Positions 26,235-35,752 of a stretch of 64,000 nucleotides of DNA are shown here, one piece after another; the stretch's first letter is position 1, and every line of letters begins with the position of its first letter. Under the pieces are notes generated by a model that made no database searches, was not told the origin of the DNA, and saw only the letters and a list, made by a program, of their open reading frames with translations. A program made the translations under genes and the position numbers. Source of the DNA: Dyadobacter sp. CY312 (GTDB lineage: Bacteria; Bacteroidota; Bacteroidia; Cytophagales; Spirosomataceae); the NCBI RefSeq assembly GCF_021390535.1, contig NZ_JAJUXG010000015.1, forward strand, positions 1 through 64,000, read 5' to 3'.

Positions 26235-29114
26235 TTGTTAGAACTGAAAAGAAAGGCGATTATTATATCGCTAGGATTTGTGACGTTTCTTTTGATCGGC
26301 ACATTGGGATGTGTGCAGCAGCGCTTGGGGCGATCTGATAAAAACCTTTCTAAAGAAAAGGGAGCAAAACAGATAACGCAAAAAGCGGACACGCTCGCTG
26401 TACCCAAAAGTTCGCAGAACAAAACACTATCAGATACTTCAAAAACGGGCATAATAACACCCGGAGATTCTCTTTCGGTACGCGACAGCCTGTCTGTTGC
26501 AGCTGATTCCACTGCTGCCGACACACTCTCAAATCCTGATGATCTTGAATTCCTGGTCAAGTACGATTCGGAAGACTCCACCATATCCGATGTTGTTTTG
26601 AAGCAGGTTCATTTGTATGGAAACGCAGTTGTAACCTACGGAACCATTAATCTGAAAGCGAATTACATCCGTCTCAACTGGGTAACAAATGAGGTGTACG
26701 CGGTGGGAACTTACGATTCCACTGCGAAAAAAATGGCTGGCGAACCTATTTTTCAGGATGGTGCCCAAACATACAATACCAAGGAGATCAGGTACAATTT
26801 CAAGTCCAAAAAGGCAATCATTCAGGGAATTGTGACCACCGAAGGCGACGGGAACATCAGAGGAGAAAAGGTAAAGAAGGACGCCGAAGGGAACTTCTAT
26901 ATCCAGCATTCGATGTATACCACCTGTAATCTGACCCACCCGCACTATTTTATCAATGCCCCTAAGATCAAAATGGTGAATCAGAAACAGGTCATATCAG
27001 GCCCGTTTAATCTCGTCATAGGTGATGTCCCTTTGCCAATCGCTCTGCCTTTCGGGTTCTTCCCATTTCCAAAGAAAAAGGAAATCGGAACTTCCGGAAT
27101 ACTTTTTCCTACATACGGCGAGGAACCTAACGGACGTGGGTTTTACCTGCGCGATGGCGGATATTATTTTGCAATCAGTGAGTATGTGAATGCAGCCATA
27201 ACAGGACAAATCTATTCATCAGGAAGCTGGGGAATTGGGCTTGCATCTACATATTCCAAACGTTATCAATACAACGGAAATTTTTCTTTCCGCATTGCCA
27301 GAAACAACTCTAGCGACGAGGTAAGGCGACGCACCGGACAGGGTGTTTCTAATGATTACAGCCTTGTATGGTCTCACGCTCCAAAGCCACGTGGCAATTC
27401 CACCTTTTCGGCCAATGTCAACATTACCAGTAACAACTATAACCAGACTCAGGAACTACAAACCACGAAGTACACCTCCAACGTTGCTACATCCTCGGTG
27501 CAATATACCCGTACAATGGGGCAATATTTGCGCGGCGCAGCCAGCTTAAGAGTGAATCAAAATTTTGGTCAATACGTTGATAGTTTAAATAGAAAAGTTG
27601 GAGGGAAAACCAATATTTCGTCAGATTTCAGCTTAGGTGTGAACCAAATTGCACCATTTGCCATGAATGGGGGACGAGGAAGATGGTATGAAAGTTTCCG
27701 GCTTGGTCTGGATTTTAGTGGTGGCTATGCTATCTCCAATTCGCTGTCTGTCATTGATACATCCTATTCAAGATTAGGATTTAGAGTGACTAACCTGCAG
27801 GCGGATTCTAACCGGATAAACAAGCAGCAACTCGTGGATTTTAATACAGGCAATTTGCCGGATATCTTCAAAGATGCGCAATTCACGGGTCGTTATAGCC
27901 TGCCTATATCTCTTCCTAACTTCAAACTACTCAAGTTCATCAATCTTACACCAAGCATGTCGCTGCAAGGCGAGGTTTTTACAAAACAGTACCAATACAC
28001 TTATGTTGGAGCTAATAATGTCAGAATTGATACAATAAATAAAGTCGGAACGGAATATTCCTATTCTTTTGGCGGAGGATTGAATACGCGGTTTTATGGA
28101 ACATTCTTTGTTAAGGGAAGGCGGTTGGAAGCCATCAGGCATACGGTAATTCCATCACTATCCTTCAGTTACACGCCGGACTTCACAGGAAACAGTTACG
28201 GTTTTTATCAGGATGTGCAATACAACATACAAGGTGACACGAAACGTTTATCCCGCTTCCGTGGTGTTGGCACCGGCGTTAGCAACGGGCGCGCTTCCAG
28301 TGTAATTTCATTTAGTTTGAACAATTCGTTTGAGATGAAACTCAAATCAAAAAGTGATACGGCTGCTTCGCAATTTGAAAAAGTATCGTTGCTTGATAAC
28401 CTAAGTCTTGGTGGTAGTTACAATTTGTTGGCAGACTCACTCAACCTATCCAATATCACTGTGAATGCCAATGCAAGGATCGGCAAAAATCTAAACCTTA
28501 ACTTTAATATGAATCTGGATCCATATGCATATGAGGCAAACCCTAATATCCTTGGAAATCAGATTGGAACAAGAGTTAATAAGTATGCGATTACAGAGGG
28601 ACAGGGATTAGCTGGTCTGCAAAACCTTGGTTTTACTTTGGGAACCAGCTTTTCACCAAAATCATCCTCAGATAAAACCAAGCCGGCGCCAGGGGGAAAT
28701 AGTACTGCCACGCCAGAGCAAAGGGAATTTGTTCAGAACAACCCGGATTTGTACGTTGATTTTTCTATTCCCTGGAACATCAATCTGAACTATAACTTTG
28801 GCCTTACCAAACCCGGGCTTTCGAATGCTATGCTGATTCAGGCTATTCAGGTTACAGGAGATCTTAGCCTATCCAAAAACTTCAAGGTAAGTGTTAATAC
28901 GGGTTTTGACTTCACCGCATTTCAGCCGACCATTACATCACTCACTTTGTACCGCGATCTGCACTGCTGGGATATGAGTTTTAGCTGGACACCATTTGCA
29001 GGAAATGCTTCACGTGCAAGTAATTACAATTTTACACTGAAAGTAAAATCGAGTATTCTGCAAGATTTAAAAGTTACCCGCCGTCGTTCTTTCAGAGACC
29101 TGGGTGAATATTAA
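26235..29114 (+). CDS. lptD: LptD-like outer membrane LPS-assembly protein
   Basis: A 959-residue outer membrane protein. After an N-terminal hydrophobic export signal (residues of about 8-25, IIISLGFVTFLLIGTLGC) and a Ser/Asp-rich linker comes an OstA/LptA-like domain (about 90-240). A long C-terminal beta-barrel follows, with many alternating aromatic strands and a terminal RRRSFRDLGEY. It is expected to place lipopolysaccharide in the outer leaflet. No in-frame ATG exists near the signal, so TTG at 26235 is the likely start (MLELKRKAII). The Cys after LG might even be lipidated. It is divergent from the cell-wall amidase. The family call is from overall pattern and context. Confidence 0.82.
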   Translation: MLELKRKAIIISLGFVTFLLIGTLGCVQQRLGRSDKNLSKEKGAKQITQKADTLAVPKSSQNKTLSDTSKTGIITPGDSLSVRDSLSVAADSTAADTLSNPDDLEFLVKYDSEDSTISDVVLKQVHLYGNAVVTYGTINLKANYIRLNWVTNEVYAVGTYDSTAKKMAGEPIFQDGAQTYNTKEIRYNFKSKKAIIQGIVTTEGDGNIRGEKVKKDAEGNFYIQHSMYTTCNLTHPHYFINAPKIKMVNQKQVISGPFNLVIGDVPLPIALPFGFFPFPKKKEIGTSGILFPTYGEEPNGRGFYLRDGGYYFAISEYVNAAITGQIYSSGSWGIGLASTYSKRYQYNGNFSFRIARNNSSDEVRRRTGQGVSNDYSLVWSHAPKPRGNSTFSANVNITSNNYNQTQELQTTKYTSNVATSSVQYTRTMGQYLRGAASLRVNQNFGQYVDSLNRKVGGKTNISSDFSLGVNQIAPFAMNGGRGRWYESFRLGLDFSGGYAISNSLSVIDTSYSRLGFRVTNLQADSNRINKQQLVDFNTGNLPDIFKDAQFTGRYSLPISLPNFKLLKFINLTPSMSLQGEVFTKQYQYTYVGANNVRIDTINKVGTEYSYSFGGGLNTRFYGTFFVKGRRLEAIRHTVIPSLSFSYTPDFTGNSYGFYQDVQYNIQGDTKRLSRFRGVGTGVSNGRASSVISFSLNNSFEMKLKSKSDTAASQFEKVSLLDNLSLGGSYNLLADSLNLSNITVNANARIGKNLNLNFNMNLDPYAYEANPNILGNQIGTRVNKYAITEGQGLAGLQNLGFTLGTSFSPKSSSDKTKPAPGGNSTATPEQREFVQNNPDLYVDFSIPWNINLNYNFGLTKPGLSNAMLIQAIQVTGDLSLSKNFKVSVNTGFDFTAFQPTITSLTLYRDLHCWDMSFSWTPFAGNASRASNYNFTLKVKSSILQDLKVTRRRSFRDLGEY

Positions 29115-29188
29115 AGACAAGGAGATTAACAGTCGGTTTTTCGGCTGTCGACTGCGGGCTTATCAACCTTCATAAATTCCGTTTAGAC

Positions 29189-29217
29189 AAAAAATAGCCA
29201 TCCTTTCGAATGGCTAT
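29189..29217 (-). terminator. Terminator after the DUF1573 gene
   Basis: On the minus strand ATAGCCAT and ATGGCTAT (29210-29217 and 29194-29201) form a stem followed by TTTTTTG. Confidence 0.75.
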
Positions 29218-29242
29218 CAAGTAATTAACTGTAAAGTATAAA

Positions 29243-29641
29243 TTACTTTGATGCTTTTGCAGCAGCAGGTTTAGCAACTACTTCTCCGTTCAGGTATAAA
29301 GTAATAGAACCACCTTCTGTGTTTGTAAAAACTGTTACAGGCTTGTTGAAAGGACCTGCCGCAGCTGCGTTGAAAGTCGCTTTAACTGAACCTGTTTTTC
29401 CTGGTGCAACCGGTGTTTTAGACCAAACCGGAGTTGTACATCCACACGATACAGTTACGTTAGAAATAACAACAGGATCAGTACCTGTGTTTGTAAACAC
29501 AAATTCGTGTGTTACAGGTGTGCCCTGAGGTACTTTGCCAAACTTATGTGTTTCCTCTTTAAACTTTAAAACACCCTTTTGAGCAAAACTAACAGTGGTT
29601 AAACCTATCAATAGAACCAGTGCAGAAAAAAATACTTTCAT
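29243..29641 (-). CDS. DUF1573 family exported protein
   Basis: A 132-residue exported protein (signal peptide 1 to about 20, SFAQ). The mature part is a single immunoglobulin-like DUF1573 domain with KFGKVPQGTPVTHEFVFTNTGTDPVVI, a CGCTTP motif and APGKTGSVKATF. It ends in an Ala/Lys-rich tail. The family is very common in Bacteroidota, often in several copies, and its role is unknown; the ASPM-like fold suggests binding to surface proteins. It is monocistronic with its own hairpin. Confidence 0.88.
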   Translation of the reverse strand: MKVFFSALVLLIGLTTVSFAQKGVLKFKEETHKFGKVPQGTPVTHEFVFTNTGTDPVVISNVTVSCGCTTPVWSKTPVAPGKTGSVKATFNAAAAGPFNKPVTVFTNTEGGSITLYLNGEVVAKPAAAKASK

Positions 29642-29782
29642 AATTGTATTGGTACATTTAGTGGTGAAAACTAATTACATAACAAGATTAATGTATAAAA
29701 GTTAAAATTAATAAACATTAACCAATATTAACAACGGTCGTTAAAGATGTGCAATTGTTGTTATGAATATTATTTTCCTGCA

Positions 29783-29790
29783 TAATTTTG
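29783..29790 (+). promoter_or_regulatory. Bacteroidota -7 element for the E1 dehydrogenase gene
   Basis: TAATTTTG matches TAnnTTTG. A TTG at 29758-29760 lies 22 bases upstream, close to the usual -33 spacing. The ATG follows 57 bases downstream. Confidence 0.55.
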
Positions 29791-29847
29791 GCGTGCATCC
29801 AAAAAAATGTAATTTAACTACGGATTCAAAACCCGTAACTTTTGCTT

Positions 29848-32256
29848 ATGCTTCAGAATGACAGTTTGACCGGTTCCAGTGTGTTGAGTAAGAAAAATAT
29901 TACTGACGATTATCGCCTAGCCTGCGAAAGCCGTCAGGTAAGTTTATTGGGAAGAAAGGATACAATGGGTGGCCGTTCCAAATTTGGAATCTTTGGAGAT
30001 GGTAAAGAGGTCGCGCAAATTGCACTAGCGCGTGCTTTTCGAAGAGGTGATTTCCGATCAGGCTATTATCGGGATCAGACTATCGAAGCCGCTTTGGGTA
30101 ACCTTACATGGCAGCAGTTTTTCGCGCAAATGTACGCGCATGCCGACCTGGAACACGAACCCAGCACAGGAGGAAGATCAATGAACGGGCACTTTTCTAC
30201 GAGATGGCTGGATGAAAACGGACAATGGCTTGACCAGACAAAAATCTATAATTCTGTTTGCGACATATCCTCAACTGCGGGACAAATCCCCCGCGCCGTT
30301 GGCCTTGCTTATGCTTCGAAATTATTCAGAGAAAATAAAGATATACAGCATCTTACCAATTTCACGAATCGTGGGAATGAAATCGTTTTTGCCACAATTG
30401 GTGACGCATCCACCTCTCAGGGCATGTTTCTGGAGGCGATGAATGCCGCAGGTGTTTTACAAATACCTCTGCTCACTTCCGTTTGGGATGATGGATACGG
30501 TATTTCTGTACCAATAGAATATCAGACTACAAAAGCAAGTATTTCCAAGGCGCTCGCAGGCTTGCAACGAAATGAAGACGAGCCCGGCATGGAGATTATA
30601 ACGGTTCCGGGCTGGGATTATCCTGCACTTATCGAAACGTACCAGCGGGCAGCAGATCTTTGCAGGGAAGAGCAAATTCCGGTTTTCGTTCATGTGGTAG
30701 AACTTACACAGCCACAAGGACACTCTACTTCGGGATCCCACGAAAGATACAAATCAAAACAAAGGCTGAAATGGGAAACTGACCATGACTGCAACAGACG
30801 GTTCAGAGACTGGATTTTACAGAACGGTTATTCTACCGAAGAAGAGCTCGAACAGATAGAAGCCGAAGCGAAGGAAACTGCTAGTCAGGCAAGAAACAGG
30901 GCATGGCAAGCTTATAGAAAAGAGCTGGATAAGGAATATCTGCAAACGATTCAGCTACTTCAAAATGCGATGAAGGAAAGCTCATTTACAGCTGAAATCA
31001 GTAATATCGTTCTCGAATTATCCAAGACATATCTTCCCGTGAGAAAGGATATGGTATCTAGTGTTCGTAAAGCACTGAGACTGATGGGAACAGAGAAAAA
31101 TACTGCAAAGGATGAGTTGCAAACTTCTTTACGAAAAAGCCTCAAAGACAATTCAAATCGTTTCGGAACGCACCTCTACAGTGACTCTCCTGAGTCTCCC
31201 CTTTTGGTAGAACCTGTTCATCCCGTTTACAGCGAAACAAGTCCGACAGTAGATGGCCGGGAAATCATCCGCTCCTATTTCAATGCCCTTTTTGAAAGAG
31301 ATGCCCGCGTGGTAGCCCTTGGCGAAGATGTAGGGATGATCGGTGATGTGAACCAGGGACTAGCCGGATTGCAGGAAAAATTTGGTTCATTACGTATTAC
31401 CGATACGGGTATTAGAGAAACAACCATCATTGGGCAGGGAATTGGAATGGCCATGCGCGGCTTACGTCCGATTGTTGAAATTCAGTATTTTGATTACATA
31501 TATTACGCACTGCCCACCCTGACCGACGACCTTGCATCCCTGCGTTACAGAACAGCAGGCGGACAAAAAGCACCTCTTATTGTTCGTACACGAGGGCATC
31601 GTCTGGAAGGAATATGGCATTCGGGCTCGCCAATAGGAACCATGCTCAGCAGCCTTCGGGGCTTACATGTTATCGTTCCGAGAAATTTTACACAAGCTGC
31701 CGGCTTTTATAATACACTGATCAAAGGCGATGATCCGGCTCTGGTAATAGAGCCACTGAATTCATATCGACAAAAAGAAGTATTACCTGATAATATCGGA
31801 GAAATATGTCTACCGCTCGGCGAGCCTGAGATTCTGAGAGAGGGCAAGGATATAACCATAGTAACCTACGGCTCAATGTGCAGGATTGTAATGGAGGCAG
31901 CCGTACAACTACAAAAACTAGGTATTGATGCAGAGATTATAGATGTTCAGACTCTCCTTCCTTTTGACCTTAACCACAGCATTGTGGAATCTGTAAAAAA
32001 GACCAACAGAGTTATTTTTGCTGACGAAGATATGCCTGGGAGCGCTTCTGCCTATATGATGCAACAGGTGGTGGAAAAACAAAACGCCTATCGCTGGCTG
32101 GATTCCGCACCAGTGACCATATCGGCCAAGGACCACCGACCACCTTACGGCTCAGACGGAGACTATTTTACCAAACCCAATATGGATGACGTTTTGGAAA
32201 CAGCTTATAAAATTATGCATGAGGCCAATCCCCAACAGTTTCCGGAATTATTTTAG
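29848..32256 (+). CDS. Fused alpha/beta E1 component of a 2-oxoacid dehydrogenase
   Basis: An 802-residue thiamine-diphosphate enzyme in which E1 alpha and E1 beta, usually separate, are one chain. The alpha half (about 20-340) has the cofactor motif GDASTSQGMFLEAMNAAG (from 185) ending DDGYGIS. A helical linker follows at about 345-460. The beta half (about 470-802) has VVALGEDVGMIGDVNQG, ETTIIGQGIGMAMRG and VRTRGHRLEGIWHSGSP. It would decarboxylate a 2-oxoacid, probably a branched-chain one, and pass the acyl group to a lipoyl E2 encoded elsewhere. Such fusions are usual in Bacteroidota. The ATG at 29848 is taken rather than a TTG two codons upstream. Confidence 0.88.
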   Translation: MLQNDSLTGSSVLSKKNITDDYRLACESRQVSLLGRKDTMGGRSKFGIFGDGKEVAQIALARAFRRGDFRSGYYRDQTIEAALGNLTWQQFFAQMYAHADLEHEPSTGGRSMNGHFSTRWLDENGQWLDQTKIYNSVCDISSTAGQIPRAVGLAYASKLFRENKDIQHLTNFTNRGNEIVFATIGDASTSQGMFLEAMNAAGVLQIPLLTSVWDDGYGISVPIEYQTTKASISKALAGLQRNEDEPGMEIITVPGWDYPALIETYQRAADLCREEQIPVFVHVVELTQPQGHSTSGSHERYKSKQRLKWETDHDCNRRFRDWILQNGYSTEEELEQIEAEAKETASQARNRAWQAYRKELDKEYLQTIQLLQNAMKESSFTAEISNIVLELSKTYLPVRKDMVSSVRKALRLMGTEKNTAKDELQTSLRKSLKDNSNRFGTHLYSDSPESPLLVEPVHPVYSETSPTVDGREIIRSYFNALFERDARVVALGEDVGMIGDVNQGLAGLQEKFGSLRITDTGIRETTIIGQGIGMAMRGLRPIVEIQYFDYIYYALPTLTDDLASLRYRTAGGQKAPLIVRTRGHRLEGIWHSGSPIGTMLSSLRGLHVIVPRNFTQAAGFYNTLIKGDDPALVIEPLNSYRQKEVLPDNIGEICLPLGEPEILREGKDITIVTYGSMCRIVMEAAVQLQKLGIDAEIIDVQTLLPFDLNHSIVESVKKTNRVIFADEDMPGSASAYMMQQVVEKQNAYRWLDSAPVTISAKDHRPPYGSDGDYFTKPNMDDVLETAYKIMHEANPQQFPELF

Positions 32257-32267
32257 ATAGCCTCCAA

Positions 32268-32861
32268 ATGTACAAACGCTGGGGAAAAAGAAGTTTGGAC
32301 ATCATTTTGGCGGGAACAGGACTTATCATCCTGTTTCCGCTTTTTATTTTAATCACCCTGTTGCTATTTATATCTGGACAGCGAAATCCATTTTTCTTTC
32401 AATCCCGCCCTGGCTTAAATGGAGTAGCTTTTACAATCATCAAGTTCAAAAGCATGATTGACGAAAAAGACAACTCCCAATTATCCGAAAACGAACGTAT
32501 TACAAAAATTGGAAAAGTGTTACGAGGAAGTTCGTTAGATGAAATACCTCAATTATGGAATGTAATAACAGGAGATATGAGCCTTGTAGGACCAAGACCT
32601 CTACTAACCGAATATCTGCCACTCTACAATTCTACCCAGAACCAACGACACAACGTAAAACCTGGCATCACTGGCTGGGCACAAATTAATGGCAGGAATG
32701 CGCTGGATTGGCAACAAAGGCTGGACATGGATGTGTGGTATACCCAAAACGTTTCTTTTGCATTGGACTTTAAGATATTGGTAAAAACCGTTTCCAAACT
32801 ACTCAGAGCTACCAACGGCCCAACTCAGGAAACGGATATTCCTGAAAAATTCAAAGCGTAA
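32268..32861 (+). CDS. PglC-like undecaprenyl-phosphate sugar-phosphate transferase
   Basis: A 197-residue monotopic phosphoglycosyl transferase of the short PglC type. One hydrophobic re-entrant segment lies at about 10-36, followed by FQSRPGLNGVAFTIIKFKSM, the catalytic Asp91-Glu92 dyad in SLDEIPQLWNV, SLVGPRPLL, and KPGITGWAQINGRNALDWQ. It would move a sugar 1-phosphate from a UDP-sugar to undecaprenyl phosphate, the first membrane step of a glycan. The next two genes are PglD- and PglE-like, which points to a diacetamido sugar such as diacetylbacillosamine. It follows the E1 gene after only 11 bases. Confidence 0.88.
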   Translation: MYKRWGKRSLDIILAGTGLIILFPLFILITLLLFISGQRNPFFFQSRPGLNGVAFTIIKFKSMIDEKDNSQLSENERITKIGKVLRGSSLDEIPQLWNVITGDMSLVGPRPLLTEYLPLYNSTQNQRHNVKPGITGWAQINGRNALDWQQRLDMDVWYTQNVSFALDFKILVKTVSKLLRATNGPTQETDIPEKFKA

Positions 32862-32941
32862 TCAAATTCTGTGCTTTTAGCAATTACTTAAAGCGTTATT
32901 CGCCGTACTACTCGTAACACAGTTATTTAAACCCAATTACG

Positions 32942-33541
32942 ATGGTTATCTACGGTGCTGGCGGTCATGCTAAAGTTATTGTGAGTTGCATTCATGCAAG
33001 CAATCAGCTTGTAACAGCGGTCTTTGATGATGACGATTCTAAAATAAGCATTCCCGACAAAACGGTAATTAGCAAATATGATCCTTCCATTTTCTCTGAT
33101 GAGCACATTGTTATTGCAATAGGAAACAACCAGATTCGCCGGAAGATATCTCAAAGTATAAGTCATCGTTTTGGTAATGTAATTCACCCCTCTTCTCTTG
33201 TTGAAAAGGATGTTCAGCTAGGGTTGGGAACAGTGGTTTTCCATGGGAGTATTATCCAATGCTCCAACAAAATAGGTAATCACGTGATCATCAACACAGG
33301 TGTCAGAATCGATCACGATTGTAGCATTGGAGATTTTGTACACATTGCTCCAGGTGCGGTATTATGTGGTAATGTAAGCATTGGAGAAAATACGCTTGTC
33401 GGTGCCGGATCTATTATTGTCCCTAATATTTCCATTGGCAGCAACTGTATCATCGCAGCAGGTAGTGTTATTACAAAGAACGTCCCCGATGGCTGCATTG
33501 TAAGAGGTAATCCTGGCAAAATAATAAAGACATCACATTGA
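32942..33541 (+). CDS. PglD/NeuD-like sugar acetyltransferase
   Basis: A 199-residue acetyltransferase of the NeuD/PglD family. The N-terminal Rossmann-like half binds the UDP-sugar (VIYGAGGHAKVIV). The C-terminal half is a left-handed beta-helix of hexapeptide repeats (IDHDCSIGDFVHIAPGAVLCGNVSIGE), with the likely catalytic His in RIDHDC. It would acetylate the 4-amino group of a UDP-4-amino-4,6-dideoxy sugar using acetyl-CoA. Its stop codon TGA overlaps the TTG start of the next gene, so the two are coupled. The exact substrate is inferred from neighbours. Confidence 0.88.
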   Translation: MVIYGAGGHAKVIVSCIHASNQLVTAVFDDDDSKISIPDKTVISKYDPSIFSDEHIVIAIGNNQIRRKISQSISHRFGNVIHPSSLVEKDVQLGLGTVVFHGSIIQCSNKIGNHVIINTGVRIDHDCSIGDFVHIAPGAVLCGNVSIGENTLVGAGSIIVPNISIGSNCIIAAGSVITKNVPDGCIVRGNPGKIIKTSH

Positions 33542-34701
33542 AATCAATTGAAAAAATCTGGCTCTCATTAGCTCATCCCAGTGGACGTGAAGAGAAATAC
33601 ATTAAGGAAGCTTTCGATGGAAACTGGATTACCACGGCAGGACCGAATATTACAGGTTTTGAGGTAGAGTTGGCAAAATATGTCGGGATAAATAATGTGG
33701 TGGCCTTATCTTCCGGTACAGCAGCATTACACCTTGCATTGATTCTTCTTAATGTAAGCAAGGACGATATTGTATTATGCCAGTCACTGACATTTGCGGC
33801 AAGTGCAAACCCAATTGTTTATCAGGGCGCAACACCTGCTTTTATTGACAGTGAAAATGTGACATGGAACATCTGTCCAAATGCGCTGGAAGATGCTCTA
33901 AAACACTTTATTTCAATAGGTAAAAAACCAAAAGCCGTTATTGGCGTACATCTTTATGGGATGCCGTGTATGATAGACGAAATTCTCTATCTCTCCGAAA
34001 AATATGAAGTACCTTTTATCGAAGATGCGGCTGAGGCTCTTGGTTCAATGTACAAAGGGAGAAAAGCAGGAAGTTTTGGCAAAATGAGTATTTTCTCATT
34101 TAATGGAAACAAAATTATTACAACTTCTGGCGGTGGAGCACTATTTTCAAACAATGAAGAACTAATTAACAAAGCCCGATTTCTGGCAACCCAGGCTCGT
34201 GACCATGCCGTTCATTATGAACACTCCGAAATCGGATACAACTATCGAATGAGCAACGTTTGTGCCGGAATAGGACGAGGCCAACTGGAAGTAATCGACG
34301 CAAGAGTTTCCCAGCGAAGAAGTAATTATCGTTTTTATCACGAAAAACTGTCAAATATTCCCGGGATATCATTTCAGAACGAACCAGAGGACTTTTTTTC
34401 AAACAGATGGCTCACCACCATAACCATTGATCCGTTAACTGCCTGGACAAGCAGTGAAGAAATTCGCCAGCATCTTGAATTACACAACATAGAGTCCCGG
34501 CCTATCTGGAAGCCTATGCATTTGCAGCCCGTGTTTAAAAAAGCCATGTACTTTGGAGGAAATATTTCCCAAAACCTTTTTAAAAATGGTCTTTGTTTGC
34601 CTTCCGGATCAAGTTTGTCAACTCATAATTTGGAAAGGATTCAACAGGAAATCAGGAGCTGTTTACAAACTGGACACAAAAAAGCCTCCGATAGAAACTG
34701 A
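33538..34701 (+). CDS. PglE-like DegT/DnrJ/EryC1 aminotransferase
   Basis: A 387-residue PLP-dependent sugar aminotransferase. Motifs are VALSSGTAALHLAL, the cofactor-pairing Asp163 in IEDAAEALGS, and the Schiff-base Lys192 in FSFNGNKIITTSGGG. It would place an amino group at C4 of a UDP-4-keto-6-deoxy-HexNAc, feeding the PglD-like enzyme. No ATG is available; the TTG at 33538 overlaps the stop of the preceding gene (TTGA). The 4,6-dehydratase (PglF-like) that should act first is not in the window. The last codons lie inside the left arm of a terminator hairpin. Confidence 0.88.
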   Translation: MKSIEKIWLSLAHPSGREEKYIKEAFDGNWITTAGPNITGFEVELAKYVGINNVVALSSGTAALHLALILLNVSKDDIVLCQSLTFAASANPIVYQGATPAFIDSENVTWNICPNALEDALKHFISIGKKPKAVIGVHLYGMPCMIDEILYLSEKYEVPFIEDAAEALGSMYKGRKAGSFGKMSIFSFNGNKIITTSGGGALFSNNEELINKARFLATQARDHAVHYEHSEIGYNYRMSNVCAGIGRGQLEVIDARVSQRRSNYRFYHEKLSNIPGISFQNEPEDFFSNRWLTTITIDPLTAWTSSEEIRQHLELHNIESRPIWKPMHLQPVFKKAMYFGGNISQNLFKNGLCLPSGSSLSTHNLERIQQEIRSCLQTGHKKASDRN

Positions 34702-34720
34702 TCTGACCGGAGGCTTTTTT
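34678..34720 (+). terminator. Terminator overlapping the end of the aminotransferase gene
   Basis: AAAAAAGCCTCCG (34678-34690) pairs perfectly with CGGAGGCTTTTTT (34708-34720). The left arm is coding and the stop codon is in the loop. It can also serve the convergent FKBP gene. Confidence 0.88.
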
Positions 34721-34735
34721 AAGCGAAAATTAAAC

Positions 34736-35653
34736 TTACGGTTGTACTTCAACTTCAAAAGTAATTGGCTGATAAGGCTTAATTACAAAGTTGCTACCCG
34801 CGGTATTTGCTCTTCCATTTTTGCCATATGCGGTTGCCGATGGCAAAATGATTGTAGCTTTTTCATTAACTTTCATTTTACGAATAGCACGGTCAAATCC
34901 TGTTATCAGAGTATTGTTCCCGGAACCTGTTGTAAACGTTAAGATATCCTTACCCTCATCAAAAACAGTTCCATCCATTAACTTACCAACATACTTCACC
35001 TTAACTGGTTTATTTCTACCCAGAGTGTCTCCCGCAGACACAATAAACGTTTTAGCTATTACAAGGTTGTCTGAGGTTCTTTCAGTTACAGTCAATTTTT
35101 TAGTGGTAATAAATTGATCTATTTGCTGCACTTCTGTTTTTTTACTGATCAATTCCATTTCAACTCTGATAGGTGAATATGAAGGAATACTTACACTTCC
35201 GGGAAAGCCAGAAAGAACGGATGTATAATTCCCAAAGCCAAGATAAAAGGGAGCAAAAATGGTCGCTTTCTCTCCTGTTTTCATCAGATTCATCGTCAGT
35301 TCCATTGCTGGCAGTACAAACATGTAACCACTAAGAGCAGGAAACTTTGCAATCGTAACAGTATCCTTTTTGGATGTCCATACACGTGACCCATTTAAAA
35401 GATACATATCATATTTCACAGTAACTTCCTCGCCCACTGCTGCCTTCACACCAGAGGCATTTGGTGTGATTTTATAATAGAACCCCTGTGGATCCCTGGT
35501 TACACTAATCGAACTGTCAGCAACATATTTTTCGATAGCGGTTTCATTTTCTTTAATTTTTTCCTCGTCATTATTATTGTCCATCTTATTACAAGACACC
35601 ATACCCACCACAACCGCGGCCAGAACACCGATTTTCAAATACTTACCACCCAT
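34736..35653 (-). CDS. FKBP-type peptidyl-prolyl isomerase lipoprotein
   Basis: A 305-residue lipoprotein (GMVSC near residue 21). It holds two FKBP-like domains. The first (about 65-175) is divergent, with an insertion around VWTSKKDTVTIAKFPALSGYMF. The second (about 195-305) is closer to consensus, with VKYVGKLMDGTVFDEG, GFDRAIRKMKVNEKATIILPS, and AYGKNGRANTAGSN. It should catalyse proline isomerisation or act as a chaperone for exported proteins. Related lipoproteins include GldI of the gliding/T9SS machinery, but I cannot claim that identity. It lies about 100 bases downstream of nth. Confidence 0.88.
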   Translation of the reverse strand: MGGKYLKIGVLAAVVVGMVSCNKMDNNNDEEKIKENETAIEKYVADSSISVTRDPQGFYYKITPNASGVKAAVGEEVTVKYDMYLLNGSRVWTSKKDTVTIAKFPALSGYMFVLPAMELTMNLMKTGEKATIFAPFYLGFGNYTSVLSGFPGSVSIPSYSPIRVEMELISKKTEVQQIDQFITTKKLTVTERTSDNLVIAKTFIVSAGDTLGRNKPVKVKYVGKLMDGTVFDEGKDILTFTTGSGNNTLITGFDRAIRKMKVNEKATIILPSATAYGKNGRANTAGSNFVIKPYQPITFEVEVQP

Positions 35654-35752
35654 TTTAATTTTTCAATTTTAGAATTATATAATATTTTTCAAAACTCCAT
35701 TGTTCACTAGACTCTATCTTGACGCAAAGGGTTGCAATCTGTTCAAAAAAAA

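Noticed and set aside
29125-29150. CAGTCG...CGACTG hairpin after the lptD-like gene
   Set aside because: Only six base pairs with no T-tract on the plus strand; too weak to call a terminator.
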